DNA from: JAQUTK01 sp963677415
Lineage (GTDB): Bacteria > Bacteroidota > Bacteroidia > Bacteroidales > JAQUTK01
Assembly: GCA_963677415.2 (NCBI GenBank)
Contig: CAXXFJ010000013.1
Coordinates: 1-64,000, forward strand
Length of the DNA stretch: 64,000 nucleotides
Direction of reading: 5' to 3'
Each line of letters opens with the position of its first letter. The stretch's first letter is position 1. Made by a program: the position numbers and the translations under genes. Shown here piece after piece: positions 42,933 through 52,689 of the stretch. The notes under the pieces were generated by a model. The model was not told the origin of the DNA. It did no database searches and worked only from the letters and a program-made list of their open reading frames with translations.

Positions 42933-45900
42933 ATGAAGAAGTCCATCTGTCAGCCTTTAAAATCTCTGCTTGTATTGTTCCTACTCCTGTTTAGCATCAG
43001 TGCATCAGCTCAACGAATCCAACAACTATCAGGACGTGGTGTAGTAGCTGTCAACAATGGTGCAACAGTCACAATCACTTGGCGCAAACTTGCACAGGAA
43101 CCGGCAAAAACCACATACAATATTTATAAGAAAGCATCTGGAGCTGCTGATTATACATTAATCAACTCCACTCCGCTCAGTATCACTAACTACCAGACTA
43201 CCACATCTACAGTACCGGGCAACAGTTTGCTGGCAGTTGCAGCAGTCATCGACGGCATCGAACAAGCCAAGAGTCTCCCTTTTTTGTTTATTATTCGTGA
43301 CTTGCGCAGTCGTTTCCTTGATATAACCTTTGACTCTTTTCTTCCTAATACAGATTACAACACCAAGTTCGTGTGGCCTGCAGATCTTGATGGTGATGGA
43401 GAATACGATTATGTAGTGAGCCGTCTTTCACTTACAGGAGGTAGCGATAAGATTGAAGGATACACCCGTGACGGCGTCAAACTCTGGAGTGTGGACATGG
43501 GGCCAAACGTAAGCATCTGTGACGGACAAGATGACATGGTTATCGCCTATGATATGGACTGTGACGGCAAGGCTGAAGTTGTTATCAAGAGTAGCGACGG
43601 CACCCGTTTCTGGGACAAATCCATAAGTAACTGGGGCAATTGGCTGCTGGGAAGTGCAGACGGAGACACTGATCATGATGGCATTATCAATTATGCCAAC
43701 CAAAGTGTCAAAAACCCACCTCAGTACATCACTGTTATTGATGGAGAGACTGGAGCCGAACAATCCACCATTGAGATGAACTACTCCTCTATCACTGACG
43801 GTTCAGATGCCTATACCCGAAACAACAAGTCCGCATACTTGGGTGGTGCAGACTATAGTAACCTCAACGGTCACATGGGTATTGCCTATTTAGATGGCAA
43901 ACACCCTTCCGTAGTTATGGAATACCTCGTACGCACCACAGACAAGACACATCACAACTATGTATCTGCATGGGGATATAATTTTGTCAATGGCAAAGCC
44001 ACTACCTGGGGTGAACGCTTCCCAACCTGGGCCCGCAATACCAAATCTCCATGGCCGGCTGAGTTTCACCATATCCGTATCGGTGATGTCGATCTTGATG
44101 GCTATGATGAGATGCTCGAAGGAGGCTATGCTGTAGATCAAGATGGTGATATGCTCTTCAGCGCAGGCATCTCACACGGTGACCGTTTTCGTGTCGGCGA
44201 TATCAATCCCGACCGTCCCGGACTTGAAACATTTGCCATCCAGCAAAATGCAGGCGACATGCTCGGAATGATTCTCTACGATGCAGGCACGGGGTCGGCT
44301 ATAAAGAAATGGTACCTGGCAAGTGTGGGTGATGTAGGACGCGGTGAATGTATGGATGTTGATCTCACGAAGAAAGGATATGAAATGTGGTCCACTATGG
44401 GCAATCTGTATGGTAGCGATGGTAGTTTGGTCTCCAGCGGATCTGTTCCCTTCCCTACTGAAGGCGTGTGGTGGGATGGCGAACTCGATCGTGAAATGCT
44501 CTCCGCCGCAGATGGTAATGGTTTCAATGCACACGTCCAAAAATACGATGGTAACCGACTCATTCAGTTTGCCAAAGAAAGCAACTGGGCTGTATCCAGC
44601 GAATATGGCACACGTCCTATGTTTTTTGGTGATATCATCGGTGACTGGCGTGAAGAAGTTATCTTGCGCAAAGCAACTCTTGTCAACGGTGGTGTAACAA
44701 GCTGCACAGGTATAGCTGGCTATAGTACTGACTACCCTACTTCCGTTGTTCTCTATACTATGCAAGAGAATCCGATGTACCGCATGCAATGCACTACCCG
44801 CGGTTACTATCAATCAGCTTTCCCAGATTACTATTTAGGAGGGGGCATGCCTAATCCTCCTCTTCCTCCATCAATGGTCACTGATCTTGTCTGGTCTTCC
44901 GGGTCTGTATGGAATAAATCAGATGCAAACTTTACCTCATTTGATCAGACGGCGACTCAGTCTTTCACGGATGGAAAGAGTGTACTTTTTGATGTTACAG
45001 GCGCGAGTACTGAAATAACGCTCAATGGTAATCTTTCTCCATCTGTAGTCTATGCTATGGTTCCAAAAGGCAAGAATTATACTTTTAACGGTAGTGGTTC
45101 GCTGCAAGGCACCATGGATCTTTGGAAATCGATGAACGGGACACTGACTCTAAACAATGCCCTGGCTTACTCTGGGACGACCTATGTCTCTGAAGGGACA
45201 CTCGAACTCAATACGACGCTAGATAGCCCACTGAGTTTACTTGCCAAGGGTACGCTGAGTGGAACCGGTATTCTCAATGACACCATTCTCTTCGAATCAG
45301 GACTTAACGATGAAGGATGCCGCCTTTCACCGGGTACTTCCTCAAAGAAGTTTGCCACACTCTCTTTTGGTAACCTCAACCTAACGGGTGGTGTGCGTTT
45401 GGAAATGGATCTTCAGACCACTGGGACAATCGCCAGCGATACTCTGATAATTCGTGGCGACTTCACCCTTAGCAACAAAAACAAACTAATAATCAGGTGT
45501 GCCGAAGACAAACCACTTCCAGGAGATTATCCTCTGATTAAGTGGACAGGAGATCTGAAAGGCGATATTGCGACAACACTGACTCTCAGCGGACTGAGTG
45601 GTATAGCCCGCGAACTAAAAGTGGTTGACAACACTCTTATCCTGGTCATTAAATCTACCCGTGATGCTCAAGACGGTATCCGGTGGACTGGTGCCCAAAG
45701 TACGACATGGGACTTTGATACCGAAAACTTTTCCTATGAAGGAGTTCCCACCACTTTTGTCAGTGGCGATGGGATCCTCTTTGACGATGAAGTATCATCT
45801 GGAAACGTGGTTATCAGCGATATGATGACTACTTCATCCGTTACATTCAATAATGAGACAAAGAGCTATACATTATCAGGCACAGGTGGACTCAGCGGCA

Positions 45901-47597
45901 ATAGTTCGCTGACCAAAAACGGCGCAGGCAAACTTAAGATCACGACTGATAAGAGTGACTACACAGGTGCGACTATCATCAATGGAGGTACTCTGGAAGT
46001 CTCTTCATTGAGTGATGGCGGAGCTGTCGGAACACTTGGAGCTGCAAGTTCCATCACCTCTAACCTCCAGTTTACAGATGCTACGTTCATTATCAATAAT
46101 GCTAATACAGCAACAACACGTGGGATGAGGATCTATGGTGAGACGACTATTAATATCAGTCGTTCAAGCAGTTATGCAACCTTAAAAGGAATGGTAACCG
46201 GTACTGGTAAGCTCATAAAAACTGGTCCAGGTCAACTTAGTCTGACCTATAATGGTACTAATTCATACAATGGTGGAACAATCGTGCGAACGGGCACCCT
46301 TGCTATGGGAACCTGGCTGAGCACGTTCGGTGCTCTTGGTTCATCCATTACTCTTGAAGGAGGTACCTTGCAGATCTTCGATAACAATAACACCTCGCAA
46401 GTGCCTCAGTTCAACTATGTGCTGACAGTTCCTGCTGGAGCCACATCCTCTCTGCGTGCCGGTTGGCGTTGCGTGGTTGGCGGCTCACTTAATGGTGCAG
46501 GTACCCTCACCTATTATACTCCCTATGTACGTGCAGATCTTACTGCTGACTGGTCCGCATTTAGTGGAATCCTTAATGTGATCGCAGATGCTGATGGCGG
46601 AGACTTCCGTATCAATAGTAATTATTCACTGCCCAATGCAGAAGTGAATCTCGGAACCGGCGTCTATGCGTATAATCAGGCAGGTTCTACCGTTCGTATC
46701 GGCGCTTTGAGCGGAAGTGGTACACTTGCCGGAAGCCACGGATGGGATATTGGTTCAAAAGATACGAATTCTGTATTTAGCGGGAGCATTACAGCTACCG
46801 GTACAATCCGGAAAGTCGGTACTGGAAATCAAACTATTAGCAGTAACCAGACCTATACAACTTCTACACTTGTGGATGCCGGCCGACTGATAATCAACGG
46901 CACATTCGCAGCTCCGATCACTGTGAAGAGTGGTGCGGTGCTTGGGGGAGCAGGTACCCTGACAGGTACTATTACAGTACTATCCGGAGGAGCAGTTGAC
47001 CCGGGTGAAGACCCTGCTGCACTTTCTATTGCGATGAGTTCACTGGCACAACGCACACTCACGGCAACAAACCTGACGATGCGGAGCGGATCATCTCTTC
47101 GTGCTACGGTAGCCAATACTTCCGGAACACTCAAGAATGACCTGATCACTGCAACAAAGATGACTGTCGAAGGTGTATCTCTTGATCTCTTACTTGTACG
47201 TGGCAAAGAAATTCCTTCCGGAACATCCCTGACTTTGCTGAACTGTGCTGATATCACCGGTCATTTCTCAAAGATTACACTGGATGGCGTTGATATCTCG
47301 ACAGTATGCGACACAAGCAGACTTTATACAGAAGGAATACTTACCTTTTTGGAAACTGTAACAGACAGTTATCGTGCTACTGAGACATCTGTTGCATGGC
47401 CCAATCCTGTGCAGGAGATTCTCTATATTCCTTGTAATCCGCATGACAACATAGAACTGTATGATGCTGATTCTCACCTGATTTATCAGGAAAAGGCAAC
47501 CGGATCGCTCCATGCTTTACCGATGAAGGAACTGCAGAATGGTATTTATCTCCTTAAAGCGGGTACACGAACAGAGAAGATCGTCAAACGAGACTAA
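42933..47597 (+). CDS. Rhamnogalacturonan lyase (PL11-like) with autotransporter-type repeats and T9SS-like tail
   Basis: The product has 1554 residues with a signal peptide (LLVLFLLLFSISASAQ). Residues about 24-640 match the PL11 beta-propeller of rhamnogalacturonan I lyases: RGVVAVNNGATVTITWR, then calcium-binding DLDGDGEYDYVV, DMDCDGKAEVVIK, VDLDGYDEMLEGG, and GDIIGDWREEVILR. The enzyme would cut the rhamnose-galacturonate backbone by beta-elimination. Residues about 650-1460 hold several autotransporter-associated beta-strand repeats (TGATIINGGTLEVSS, YNGGTIVRTGTLAMGTW, GGAGTLTGTITVLSGG). Residues about 1485-1554 (WPNPVQEILYIPC to GIYLLKAGTRTEKIVK) look like a type A T9SS sorting domain. 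No T9SS or SusCD genes are nearby. It stands alone but lies just before aldA-lutABC. Confidence 0.85.
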   Translation: MKKSICQPLKSLLVLFLLLFSISASAQRIQQLSGRGVVAVNNGATVTITWRKLAQEPAKTTYNIYKKASGAADYTLINSTPLSITNYQTTTSTVPGNSLLAVAAVIDGIEQAKSLPFLFIIRDLRSRFLDITFDSFLPNTDYNTKFVWPADLDGDGEYDYVVSRLSLTGGSDKIEGYTRDGVKLWSVDMGPNVSICDGQDDMVIAYDMDCDGKAEVVIKSSDGTRFWDKSISNWGNWLLGSADGDTDHDGIINYANQSVKNPPQYITVIDGETGAEQSTIEMNYSSITDGSDAYTRNNKSAYLGGADYSNLNGHMGIAYLDGKHPSVVMEYLVRTTDKTHHNYVSAWGYNFVNGKATTWGERFPTWARNTKSPWPAEFHHIRIGDVDLDGYDEMLEGGYAVDQDGDMLFSAGISHGDRFRVGDINPDRPGLETFAIQQNAGDMLGMILYDAGTGSAIKKWYLASVGDVGRGECMDVDLTKKGYEMWSTMGNLYGSDGSLVSSGSVPFPTEGVWWDGELDREMLSAADGNGFNAHVQKYDGNRLIQFAKESNWAVSSEYGTRPMFFGDIIGDWREEVILRKATLVNGGVTSCTGIAGYSTDYPTSVVLYTMQENPMYRMQCTTRGYYQSAFPDYYLGGGMPNPPLPPSMVTDLVWSSGSVWNKSDANFTSFDQTATQSFTDGKSVLFDVTGASTEITLNGNLSPSVVYAMVPKGKNYTFNGSGSLQGTMDLWKSMNGTLTLNNALAYSGTTYVSEGTLELNTTLDSPLSLLAKGTLSGTGILNDTILFESGLNDEGCRLSPGTSSKKFATLSFGNLNLTGGVRLEMDLQTTGTIASDTLIIRGDFTLSNKNKLIIRCAEDKPLPGDYPLIKWTGDLKGDIATTLTLSGLSGIARELKVVDNTLILVIKSTRDAQDGIRWTGAQSTTWDFDTENFSYEGVPTTFVSGDGILFDDEVSSGNVVISDMMTTSSVTFNNETKSYTLSGTGGLSGNSSLTKNGAGKLKITTDKSDYTGATIINGGTLEVSSLSDGGAVGTLGAASSITSNLQFTDATFIINNANTATTRGMRIYGETTINISRSSSYATLKGMVTGTGKLIKTGPGQLSLTYNGTNSYNGGTIVRTGTLAMGTWLSTFGALGSSITLEGGTLQIFDNNNTSQVPQFNYVLTVPAGATSSLRAGWRCVVGGSLNGAGTLTYYTPYVRADLTADWSAFSGILNVIADADGGDFRINSNYSLPNAEVNLGTGVYAYNQAGSTVRIGALSGSGTLAGSHGWDIGSKDTNSVFSGSITATGTIRKVGTGNQTISSNQTYTTSTLVDAGRLIINGTFAAPITVKSGAVLGGAGTLTGTITVLSGGAVDPGEDPAALSIAMSSLAQRTLTATNLTMRSGSSLRATVANTSGTLKNDLITATKMTVEGVSLDLLLVRGKEIPSGTSLTLLNCADITGHFSKITLDGVDISTVCDTSRLYTEGILTFLETVTDSYRATETSVAWPNPVQEILYIPCNPHDNIELYDADSHLIYQEKATGSLHALPMKELQNGIYLLKAGTRTEKIVKRD

Positions 47598-47686
47598 TGG
47601 AGTTGCTAACTTCTCCCTCCTACCGGAATGAAGTTGGTTCTTCAGAAGGGATTACTTGACATGTTTATTATTTCTATTCAAAATCT

Positions 47687-47718
47687 TTTGTGATTATGGA
47701 TAAATCGTTATAAATTTG
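47687..47718 (+). promoter_or_regulatory. Full Bacteroides promoter for aldA-lutABC
   Basis: A -33 TTTG (47687-47690), 20-bp spacer and -7 TAAATTTG (47711-47718) match the consensus. The mRNA would have a leader of about 90 nt before the ATG at 47815. Confidence 0.7.
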
Positions 47719-47814
47719 AGAAAATATTCTTATATATATTTTTCCGGTCCATTGCTGATTTAGTTGTTTAAAGAACGTATCTCTATTTCTAATAACCTTT
47801 ATAAATTATATTTC

Positions 47815-49251
47815 ATGAAAGATCTTAGAATGTTTATCGACGGAAAATTTGTTGAAAACAAATCCGACAAATGGATTAATGTATTGAATCCTTCTACAGA
47901 AGAAGTGGTGTCACGCCAGCCGGAAGGAACAGCAGAGGATACTAAAGCTGCTATTGATGCAGCTGAAAAAGCACAACCTGCGTGGGCAAAACTCGCACCA
48001 GTGGAACGTGCAGGTTATCTGAGAAAAATCGCTGCCGGCATCCGGAAGAGAGAAAAAGAGTTGACCGACATAATTGTCAAAGAGGGTGGCAAAACACAGG
48101 GTCTGGCAAATGTTGAGGCAATGTTTACTGCTGATTATTTAGACTATATGGCTGAATGGGCACGTCGTTATGAAGGAGAGATCATCAACAGCGACCGTCC
48201 AAAAGAGAATATATTCCTATTCAAAAAGCCAATCGGTGTGACTACAGGTATCCTTCCCTGGAACTTCCCGTTTTTCCTTATTGCCCGCAAAGCAGGGCCG
48301 GCATTGGTTACCGGAAACACCATCGTGGTTAAGCCAAGTCAGTTGACACCGGAAAATGCATATGTATTTGCACAGGTCGTAGAAGAAGCCGGTTTACCCA
48401 AAGGTGTATTCAATCTGGTTATGGGTAAAGGTTCTGTTGTAGGTCACGAACTTGCTGCTAACCCGAAAGTGGGTATGGTCAGCCTGACAGGTAGTGTTTC
48501 TGCCGGACAGCAGATTATGATTGCAGCAGCAGAGAACATCACGAAAGTATCGCTGGAACTGGGAGGAAAAGCTCCTGCTATCGTCATGGACGATTGTGAT
48601 CTGGATCTGGCTGTCAAATCTATCATCGCTTCACGTGTCATCAATACCGGACAGGTATGTAACTGCTGTGAAAGAGTATATGTACAGAAGGGGATCAAAG
48701 AGGCATTCCAGAAGAAAGTGATTGCCGGAATGAAGGCCGTTAAATCGGGTGATCCGGCTCAGATAAAAGACCTGGATATGGGACCACTGATTGAAGCGAA
48801 TGCACTTAAGTCCATCGAAGCGAAACTGGAGAAAGCGTTGAAGCAAGGTGCTACAATTGAATGTGGCGGTCACAGAATCGGAACGAAAGGTTATTTCTTT
48901 GAACCAACGGTATTGACCGGAGTGACTCAGGATATGGATATTGTACACGAAGAGACCTTTGGTCCGGTGCTACCGATTGTCGAATTCTCTACCTTGGATC
49001 AAGCGATAGAAATGGCGAATGATTGTGAATTTGGCCTGACTTCTTCTATCTATACGACCAATCTGAATACCTCATTGAAAGCAGTGCGCGAACTTAAATT
49101 CGGTGAAACGTACGTCAATCGTGAAAACTTTGAAGCCATGCAGGGATTCCATGCAGGATGGCGCAAATCGGGCATCGGCGGAGCTGATGGAAAACATGGT
49201 TTGGAAGAATATCTGCAAACTCACGTAGTGTATATTGAAACACAGGATTAA
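47815..49251 (+). CDS. aldA: Aldehyde dehydrogenase, probable lactaldehyde dehydrogenase
   Basis: The start at 47815 (MKDLRMFIDGKFVENKSDKW) is the usual family N-terminus; an upstream TTG adds only 17 non-conserved residues. The product has 478 residues. Motifs are GVTTGILPWNFPFFLIARK, the catalytic Glu in VSLELGGKAPAIV, the catalytic Cys in NTGQVCNCCERV, and EETFGPVLPIV. It fits E. coli AldA-type enzymes oxidising L-lactaldehyde to L-lactate with NAD+. Lactaldehyde arises when rhamnose or fucose is broken down. The stop overlaps the lutA start, and the next three genes oxidise lactate, which supports this role. Confidence 0.88.
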   Translation: MKDLRMFIDGKFVENKSDKWINVLNPSTEEVVSRQPEGTAEDTKAAIDAAEKAQPAWAKLAPVERAGYLRKIAAGIRKREKELTDIIVKEGGKTQGLANVEAMFTADYLDYMAEWARRYEGEIINSDRPKENIFLFKKPIGVTTGILPWNFPFFLIARKAGPALVTGNTIVVKPSQLTPENAYVFAQVVEEAGLPKGVFNLVMGKGSVVGHELAANPKVGMVSLTGSVSAGQQIMIAAAENITKVSLELGGKAPAIVMDDCDLDLAVKSIIASRVINTGQVCNCCERVYVQKGIKEAFQKKVIAGMKAVKSGDPAQIKDLDMGPLIEANALKSIEAKLEKALKQGATIECGGHRIGTKGYFFEPTVLTGVTQDMDIVHEETFGPVLPIVEFSTLDQAIEMANDCEFGLTSSIYTTNLNTSLKAVRELKFGETYVNRENFEAMQGFHAGWRKSGIGGADGKHGLEEYLQTHVVYIETQD

Positions 49252-50006
49252 TGGATTCTTTAGGAAAGATCGGTTTATTTATTCCCTGTTATGTGAATGC
49301 AGTGTTCCCGGAAGTGGGTATCGCTACTTACAAATTGCTTAAACATTTGGGAATAGACGTTGACTATCCGGTTGACCAGACTTGTTGTGGTCAACCGATG
49401 GCCAATGCCGGCTTTGAAGATAAGAGTCTGCCACTGATTCATAAGTTCAATGATTTATTTGAAAAGTATGACTATGTGGTAGGCCCTTCTGCAAGTTGTG
49501 TGGCATTTGTGAAGGAGAATCATCCACACATACTGGAGGCTCATGGTGAGCATCAATGCCAGATGAGCGGAAAAATATATGAGGTCTGCGAATTCCTGCA
49601 TGATATAGTGAAAGTCAAGATGCTTCCGGGGTCATTCCCTTATAAAGTGAGCGTGCATAATAGCTGCCACGGCGTGAGGGAATTGCATTTGTCTTCGGCA
49701 AGCGAACTGAATAGTCCGCAATATTCAAAAATAAAGGATTTGTTGTCTTTAAAAGAGGGTGTGGAGATCTTTGAACCTCTGCGTGTGGATGAGTGTTGCG
49801 GATTTGGCGGTATGTTTGCTGTTGAAGAAGATGCTGTGTCTGTGCAGATGGGAAAAGATAAACTCCATAATCATATTGCTACCGGCGCTGAATTTGTGAC
49901 CGGTGCTGACAGTTCCTGTCTGATGCACATGCAAGGCATTGCAAGACGCGATAACTTGCCCATTCAGTTTATACACGTCGTAGAAATTTTAGCTGCCGGA
50001 CTATGA
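49251..50006 (+). CDS. lutA: LutA, lactate utilisation Fe-S subunit (CCG domains)
   Basis: The product has 251 residues with two cysteine-rich CCG domains: DQTCCGQPMANAGF near 42-55 and RVDECCGFGGMFAV near 180-193. They resemble the subunits of heterodisulfide reductase and glycolate oxidase GlcF. LutABC together oxidises L-lactate to pyruvate. The ATG overlaps the aldA stop (TAATG), and the stop overlaps lutB (ATGA). Confidence 0.93.
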   Translation: MDSLGKIGLFIPCYVNAVFPEVGIATYKLLKHLGIDVDYPVDQTCCGQPMANAGFEDKSLPLIHKFNDLFEKYDYVVGPSASCVAFVKENHPHILEAHGEHQCQMSGKIYEVCEFLHDIVKVKMLPGSFPYKVSVHNSCHGVRELHLSSASELNSPQYSKIKDLLSLKEGVEIFEPLRVDECCGFGGMFAVEEDAVSVQMGKDKLHNHIATGAEFVTGADSSCLMHMQGIARRDNLPIQFIHVVEILAAGL

Positions 50007-51376
50007 AAAAGGAAACGCATATTCACGCTGCGGAACGCTTTCTTTACAATAAGAAGAATGCGCAATGGCACGACGAGACTCTCTGGCAGACCCGTGCAAA
50101 GAGGGACAGGCAAGCAGCTCTGATTCCGGAATGGGAAGAACTGAGACAGTTGGCAAGCAAAATAAAGATGCACACCATCACTCATCTGGATCGTTATCTG
50201 GAACAGTTTGCCACAGCTGCGGAAAAGAATGGCGCGACAGTTCACTGGGCCAAAGATGCTGCCGAACACAATGCCATTGTTCTTCAGATCCTTCAGCAGC
50301 ACAAAGCGACCAAATTGGTCAAGAGCAAATCCATGCTCACGGAAGAGTGTAATCTCAATCCCTTTCTCTTAGAAAAAGGCATTGATGTGGTGGAAAGCGA
50401 CTTGGGCGAGCGGATCTTGCAATTAATGGATATACCTCCAAGCCACATCGTGCTGCCTGCTATTCACATCCAGAGAGAGTCTGTCGGAAAGTTATTTGAG
50501 GAGAAACTGAATACAGAAAAAGGTAATTCAGATCCGACGTACCTGACCAGAGCGATGCGGCAGAATCTCCGTCAGAAGTTTCTGGCTTCCACTGTGGCAA
50601 TGACCGGTGCTAATTTTGGAATTGCTGAGACAGGAGATGTTGTGGTATGCACAAATGAGGGGAATGCCGATATGGGTACCTCCATTGCAAAAGTCCATAT
50701 TGTCTCTATGGGTCTTGAAAAGGTCATTCCCAGTCATGATGCGCTGAGTGTGTTTGTCCGTTTGTTGGCCCGCTCGGCTACCGGACAACCCAGCACTTCT
50801 TATACTTCTCATTATCAGAAACCACAAAAGAATGGTGAACTCCATATCATTTTGGTAGATAACGGGAGAAGTGATATTTTAGCAGATAAAGACCATATTC
50901 AGACGCTGAAATGTATTCGTTGCGGAGCGTGTATGAACACCTGTCCGGTCTATCGCCGCAGTGGCGGATATTCCTATTCGTACTTCATACCGGGTCCCAT
51001 CGGCATTAATCTGGGTATGTTGAAATCACCAAAGGAATATTATACCAATTTGTCGGCCTGTACACTCTGTTTCTCTTGTAATACTATTTGTCCTGTGCAG
51101 GTTGATCTGGGTAATCAGATTTATAAATGGAGGCAGAGTCTCAATGCCATTGGCAAAGCCAATCTGACAAAGAAAATCATGTCAGACGGAATGAGGATGA
51201 TGTTCAAGCAGTCAGGAATATATCATGCTGCTTTAAAAGTAGCACCTGTTATTAACTTGATGCCCCGCACACTGATCTATTGCAAAGCCAACAAATGGGG
51301 TATTGGCAGAGAGTTGCCACAATTTGCCAAACAATCATTTAATTCCTGGTGGAAAAAAGAAGTACTGAAGAAATGA
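50003..51376 (+). CDS. lutB: LutB, iron-sulfur subunit of L-lactate oxidation
   Basis: The product has 457 residues. The LUD domain (about 60-290, with TGANFGIAETGDVVVCTNEG) is followed by two 4Fe-4S clusters: CIRCGACMNTCPVYR (near 306-320) and CTLCFSCNTICPV (near 353-365), and a C-terminal helical part. Such proteins pass electrons from lactate towards the membrane quinone pool. Its stop overlaps the lutC start. Confidence 0.95.
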   Translation: MKKETHIHAAERFLYNKKNAQWHDETLWQTRAKRDRQAALIPEWEELRQLASKIKMHTITHLDRYLEQFATAAEKNGATVHWAKDAAEHNAIVLQILQQHKATKLVKSKSMLTEECNLNPFLLEKGIDVVESDLGERILQLMDIPPSHIVLPAIHIQRESVGKLFEEKLNTEKGNSDPTYLTRAMRQNLRQKFLASTVAMTGANFGIAETGDVVVCTNEGNADMGTSIAKVHIVSMGLEKVIPSHDALSVFVRLLARSATGQPSTSYTSHYQKPQKNGELHIILVDNGRSDILADKDHIQTLKCIRCGACMNTCPVYRRSGGYSYSYFIPGPIGINLGMLKSPKEYYTNLSACTLCFSCNTICPVQVDLGNQIYKWRQSLNAIGKANLTKKIMSDGMRMMFKQSGIYHAALKVAPVINLMPRTLIYCKANKWGIGRELPQFAKQSFNSWWKKEVLKK

Positions 51377-51948
51377 GTAAGAAGGACGAAATACTAAATA
51401 ACATCAGGCAACATACGAAAGAAACGTATGACATGCCTTTGATTGAGTTGGATGCTATTCACTATCCGGATAAGGTAAAACAGTTTATTCAGGTAAGTAA
51501 AAGTGTAGGAGGAAATGCTGTTGTCCTGAGGGAAAATGAGGATATCAATGTGTTGATACAATCTTTATATCCTGATGAAGGAAAGACAGCATCCAATGTG
51601 CCGGGAATCAATGCGACAATGAATCCGGATGACGTCGAGACTTCACAGGAACTGAACGGAATAGATCTGGGAATCATTGAGGGAGTCTTTGGCGTTGCAG
51701 AAAACGGTGGTGTTTGGGTGGCTCAAAATGTAAAAGAAAGGAGCTTGTACTTCATCTCGGAATATCTGGTAATCCTCATCAATAAAGATCAGATAGTTGA
51801 TAACATGCACGAGGCTTACAAAAAAGCCGAATTCAACGAGTACGGCTTCGGATGTTTCATCTCTGGCCCCTCCAAAACAGCAGATATTGAGCAAGCACTG
51901 GTTGTAGGGGCTCATGGGCCGAAGGGTGTGACAGTTATCTTAAGATAA
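51373..51948 (+). CDS. lutC: LutC, LUD-domain subunit of L-lactate oxidation
   Basis: The start at 51373 (MSKKDEILNNIRQH) overlaps the lutB stop by 4 bp, as the other junctions in this operon do; an upstream in-frame start would overlap by 28 bp. The product has 191 residues with the LUD pattern GIDLGIIEGVFGVAENGGVWV and GPSKTADIEQALVVGAHGPK. It completes aldA-lutABC. Confidence 0.93.
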   Translation: MSKKDEILNNIRQHTKETYDMPLIELDAIHYPDKVKQFIQVSKSVGGNAVVLRENEDINVLIQSLYPDEGKTASNVPGINATMNPDDVETSQELNGIDLGIIEGVFGVAENGGVWVAQNVKERSLYFISEYLVILINKDQIVDNMHEAYKKAEFNEYGFGCFISGPSKTADIEQALVVGAHGPKGVTVILR

Positions 51949-52003
51949 CTTATTTGGATCTTTGCCCTTTCTTAATGACGAAAAGATCATTGCATTTATA
52001 TGC

Positions 52004-52040
52004 AAAAAGAGTGAAGTAATAAAACTACTTCACTCTTTTT
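52004..52040. terminator. Bidirectional terminator between lutC and tpx
   Basis: A perfect 15-bp stem (AAAAAGAGTGAAGTA / TACTTCACTCTTTTT) with a 7-nt loop lies between the convergent genes, with T-runs on both strands. Confidence 0.93.
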
Positions 52041-52064
52041 TAATTAGTATCTATCGTCCAAGGA

Positions 52065-52565
52065 TTACAAAGCACTCAGTGCTGCTTCATAATTGGGCTC
52101 TTGAGTAATTTCCGGTACCATTTCCGTATAGATGATCTCTCCTGACGGATTGATCACTACCACGCAACGAGCTAGAAGTCCGGCTAGCGGTCCATCTTCC
52201 AATAGAACGCCATACGCTTTGGCAAAACCAAAATCACGATAGTCAGACAAGGTGATCACGTTATCAATACCTTCTGCACCACAGAAGCGTCCCTGAGCAA
52301 AAGGAAGATCGCGAGAGATTGCCAATACAATAGTATTAGGCATTCCTGCTGCCAGTTTATTAAATGTGCGTACAGAAGTAGCACATACACCTGTATCAAT
52401 GCTCGGGAAAATATTAAGGACGATACTCTTTCCTTCTACCGAGGCCAAGGTATATTCACCCAGCCCTTTTGTGATCAACTTAAAATCAGGAGCTTTCGTT
52501 CCAACCTGTACAAAGGGACCTGCAACTTTGACAGGGGTTCCTTTAAATGCTGTTTGTATTCCCAT
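52065..52565 (-). CDS. tpx: Thiol peroxidase (atypical 2-Cys peroxiredoxin)
   Basis: The product has 166 residues, the standard Tpx length. The peroxidatic Cys is in DTGVCATSVR and the resolving Cys in GRFCGAEG. VGTKAPDF and NIFPSIDTG complete the fold signature. It reduces H2O2 and alkyl peroxides with thioredoxin. Monocistronic, with a -7 box at 52591-52598. Confidence 0.96.
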   Translation of the reverse strand: MGIQTAFKGTPVKVAGPFVQVGTKAPDFKLITKGLGEYTLASVEGKSIVLNIFPSIDTGVCATSVRTFNKLAAGMPNTIVLAISRDLPFAQGRFCGAEGIDNVITLSDYRDFGFAKAYGVLLEDGPLAGLLARCVVVINPSGEIIYTEMVPEITQEPNYEAALSAL

Positions 52566-52590
52566 ACTTATTTGTATTATAGTTGTTTCG

Positions 52591-52598
52591 CAAATATA
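52591..52598 (-). promoter_or_regulatory. -7 box of tpx
   Basis: Minus-strand TATATTTG matches TAnnTTTG about 26 nt upstream of the tpx ATG. Confidence 0.55.
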
Positions 52599-52655
52599 CT
52601 TTTTTTAAATGACAATCTTCTACTGAATAGAAAAAAGATCGGAAGGATATAAATA

Positions 52656-52686
52656 ATAATGGGAAGTGATGACCACTTCCCATTAT
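52656..52686 (-). terminator. Terminator after the acyl-CoA synthetase gene
   Basis: A 13-bp stem (ATAATGGGAAGTG / CACTTCCCATTAT) with a 5-nt loop lies at the end of the synthetase gene, followed on the minus strand by ATTATT-rich sequence. Confidence 0.75.
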
Positions 52687-52689
52687 ATT

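Noticed and set aside
44172..44813. 213-codon ORF opposite the PL11 gene
   Set aside because: It is an antisense shadow of the conserved lyase domain, with no motif of its own.
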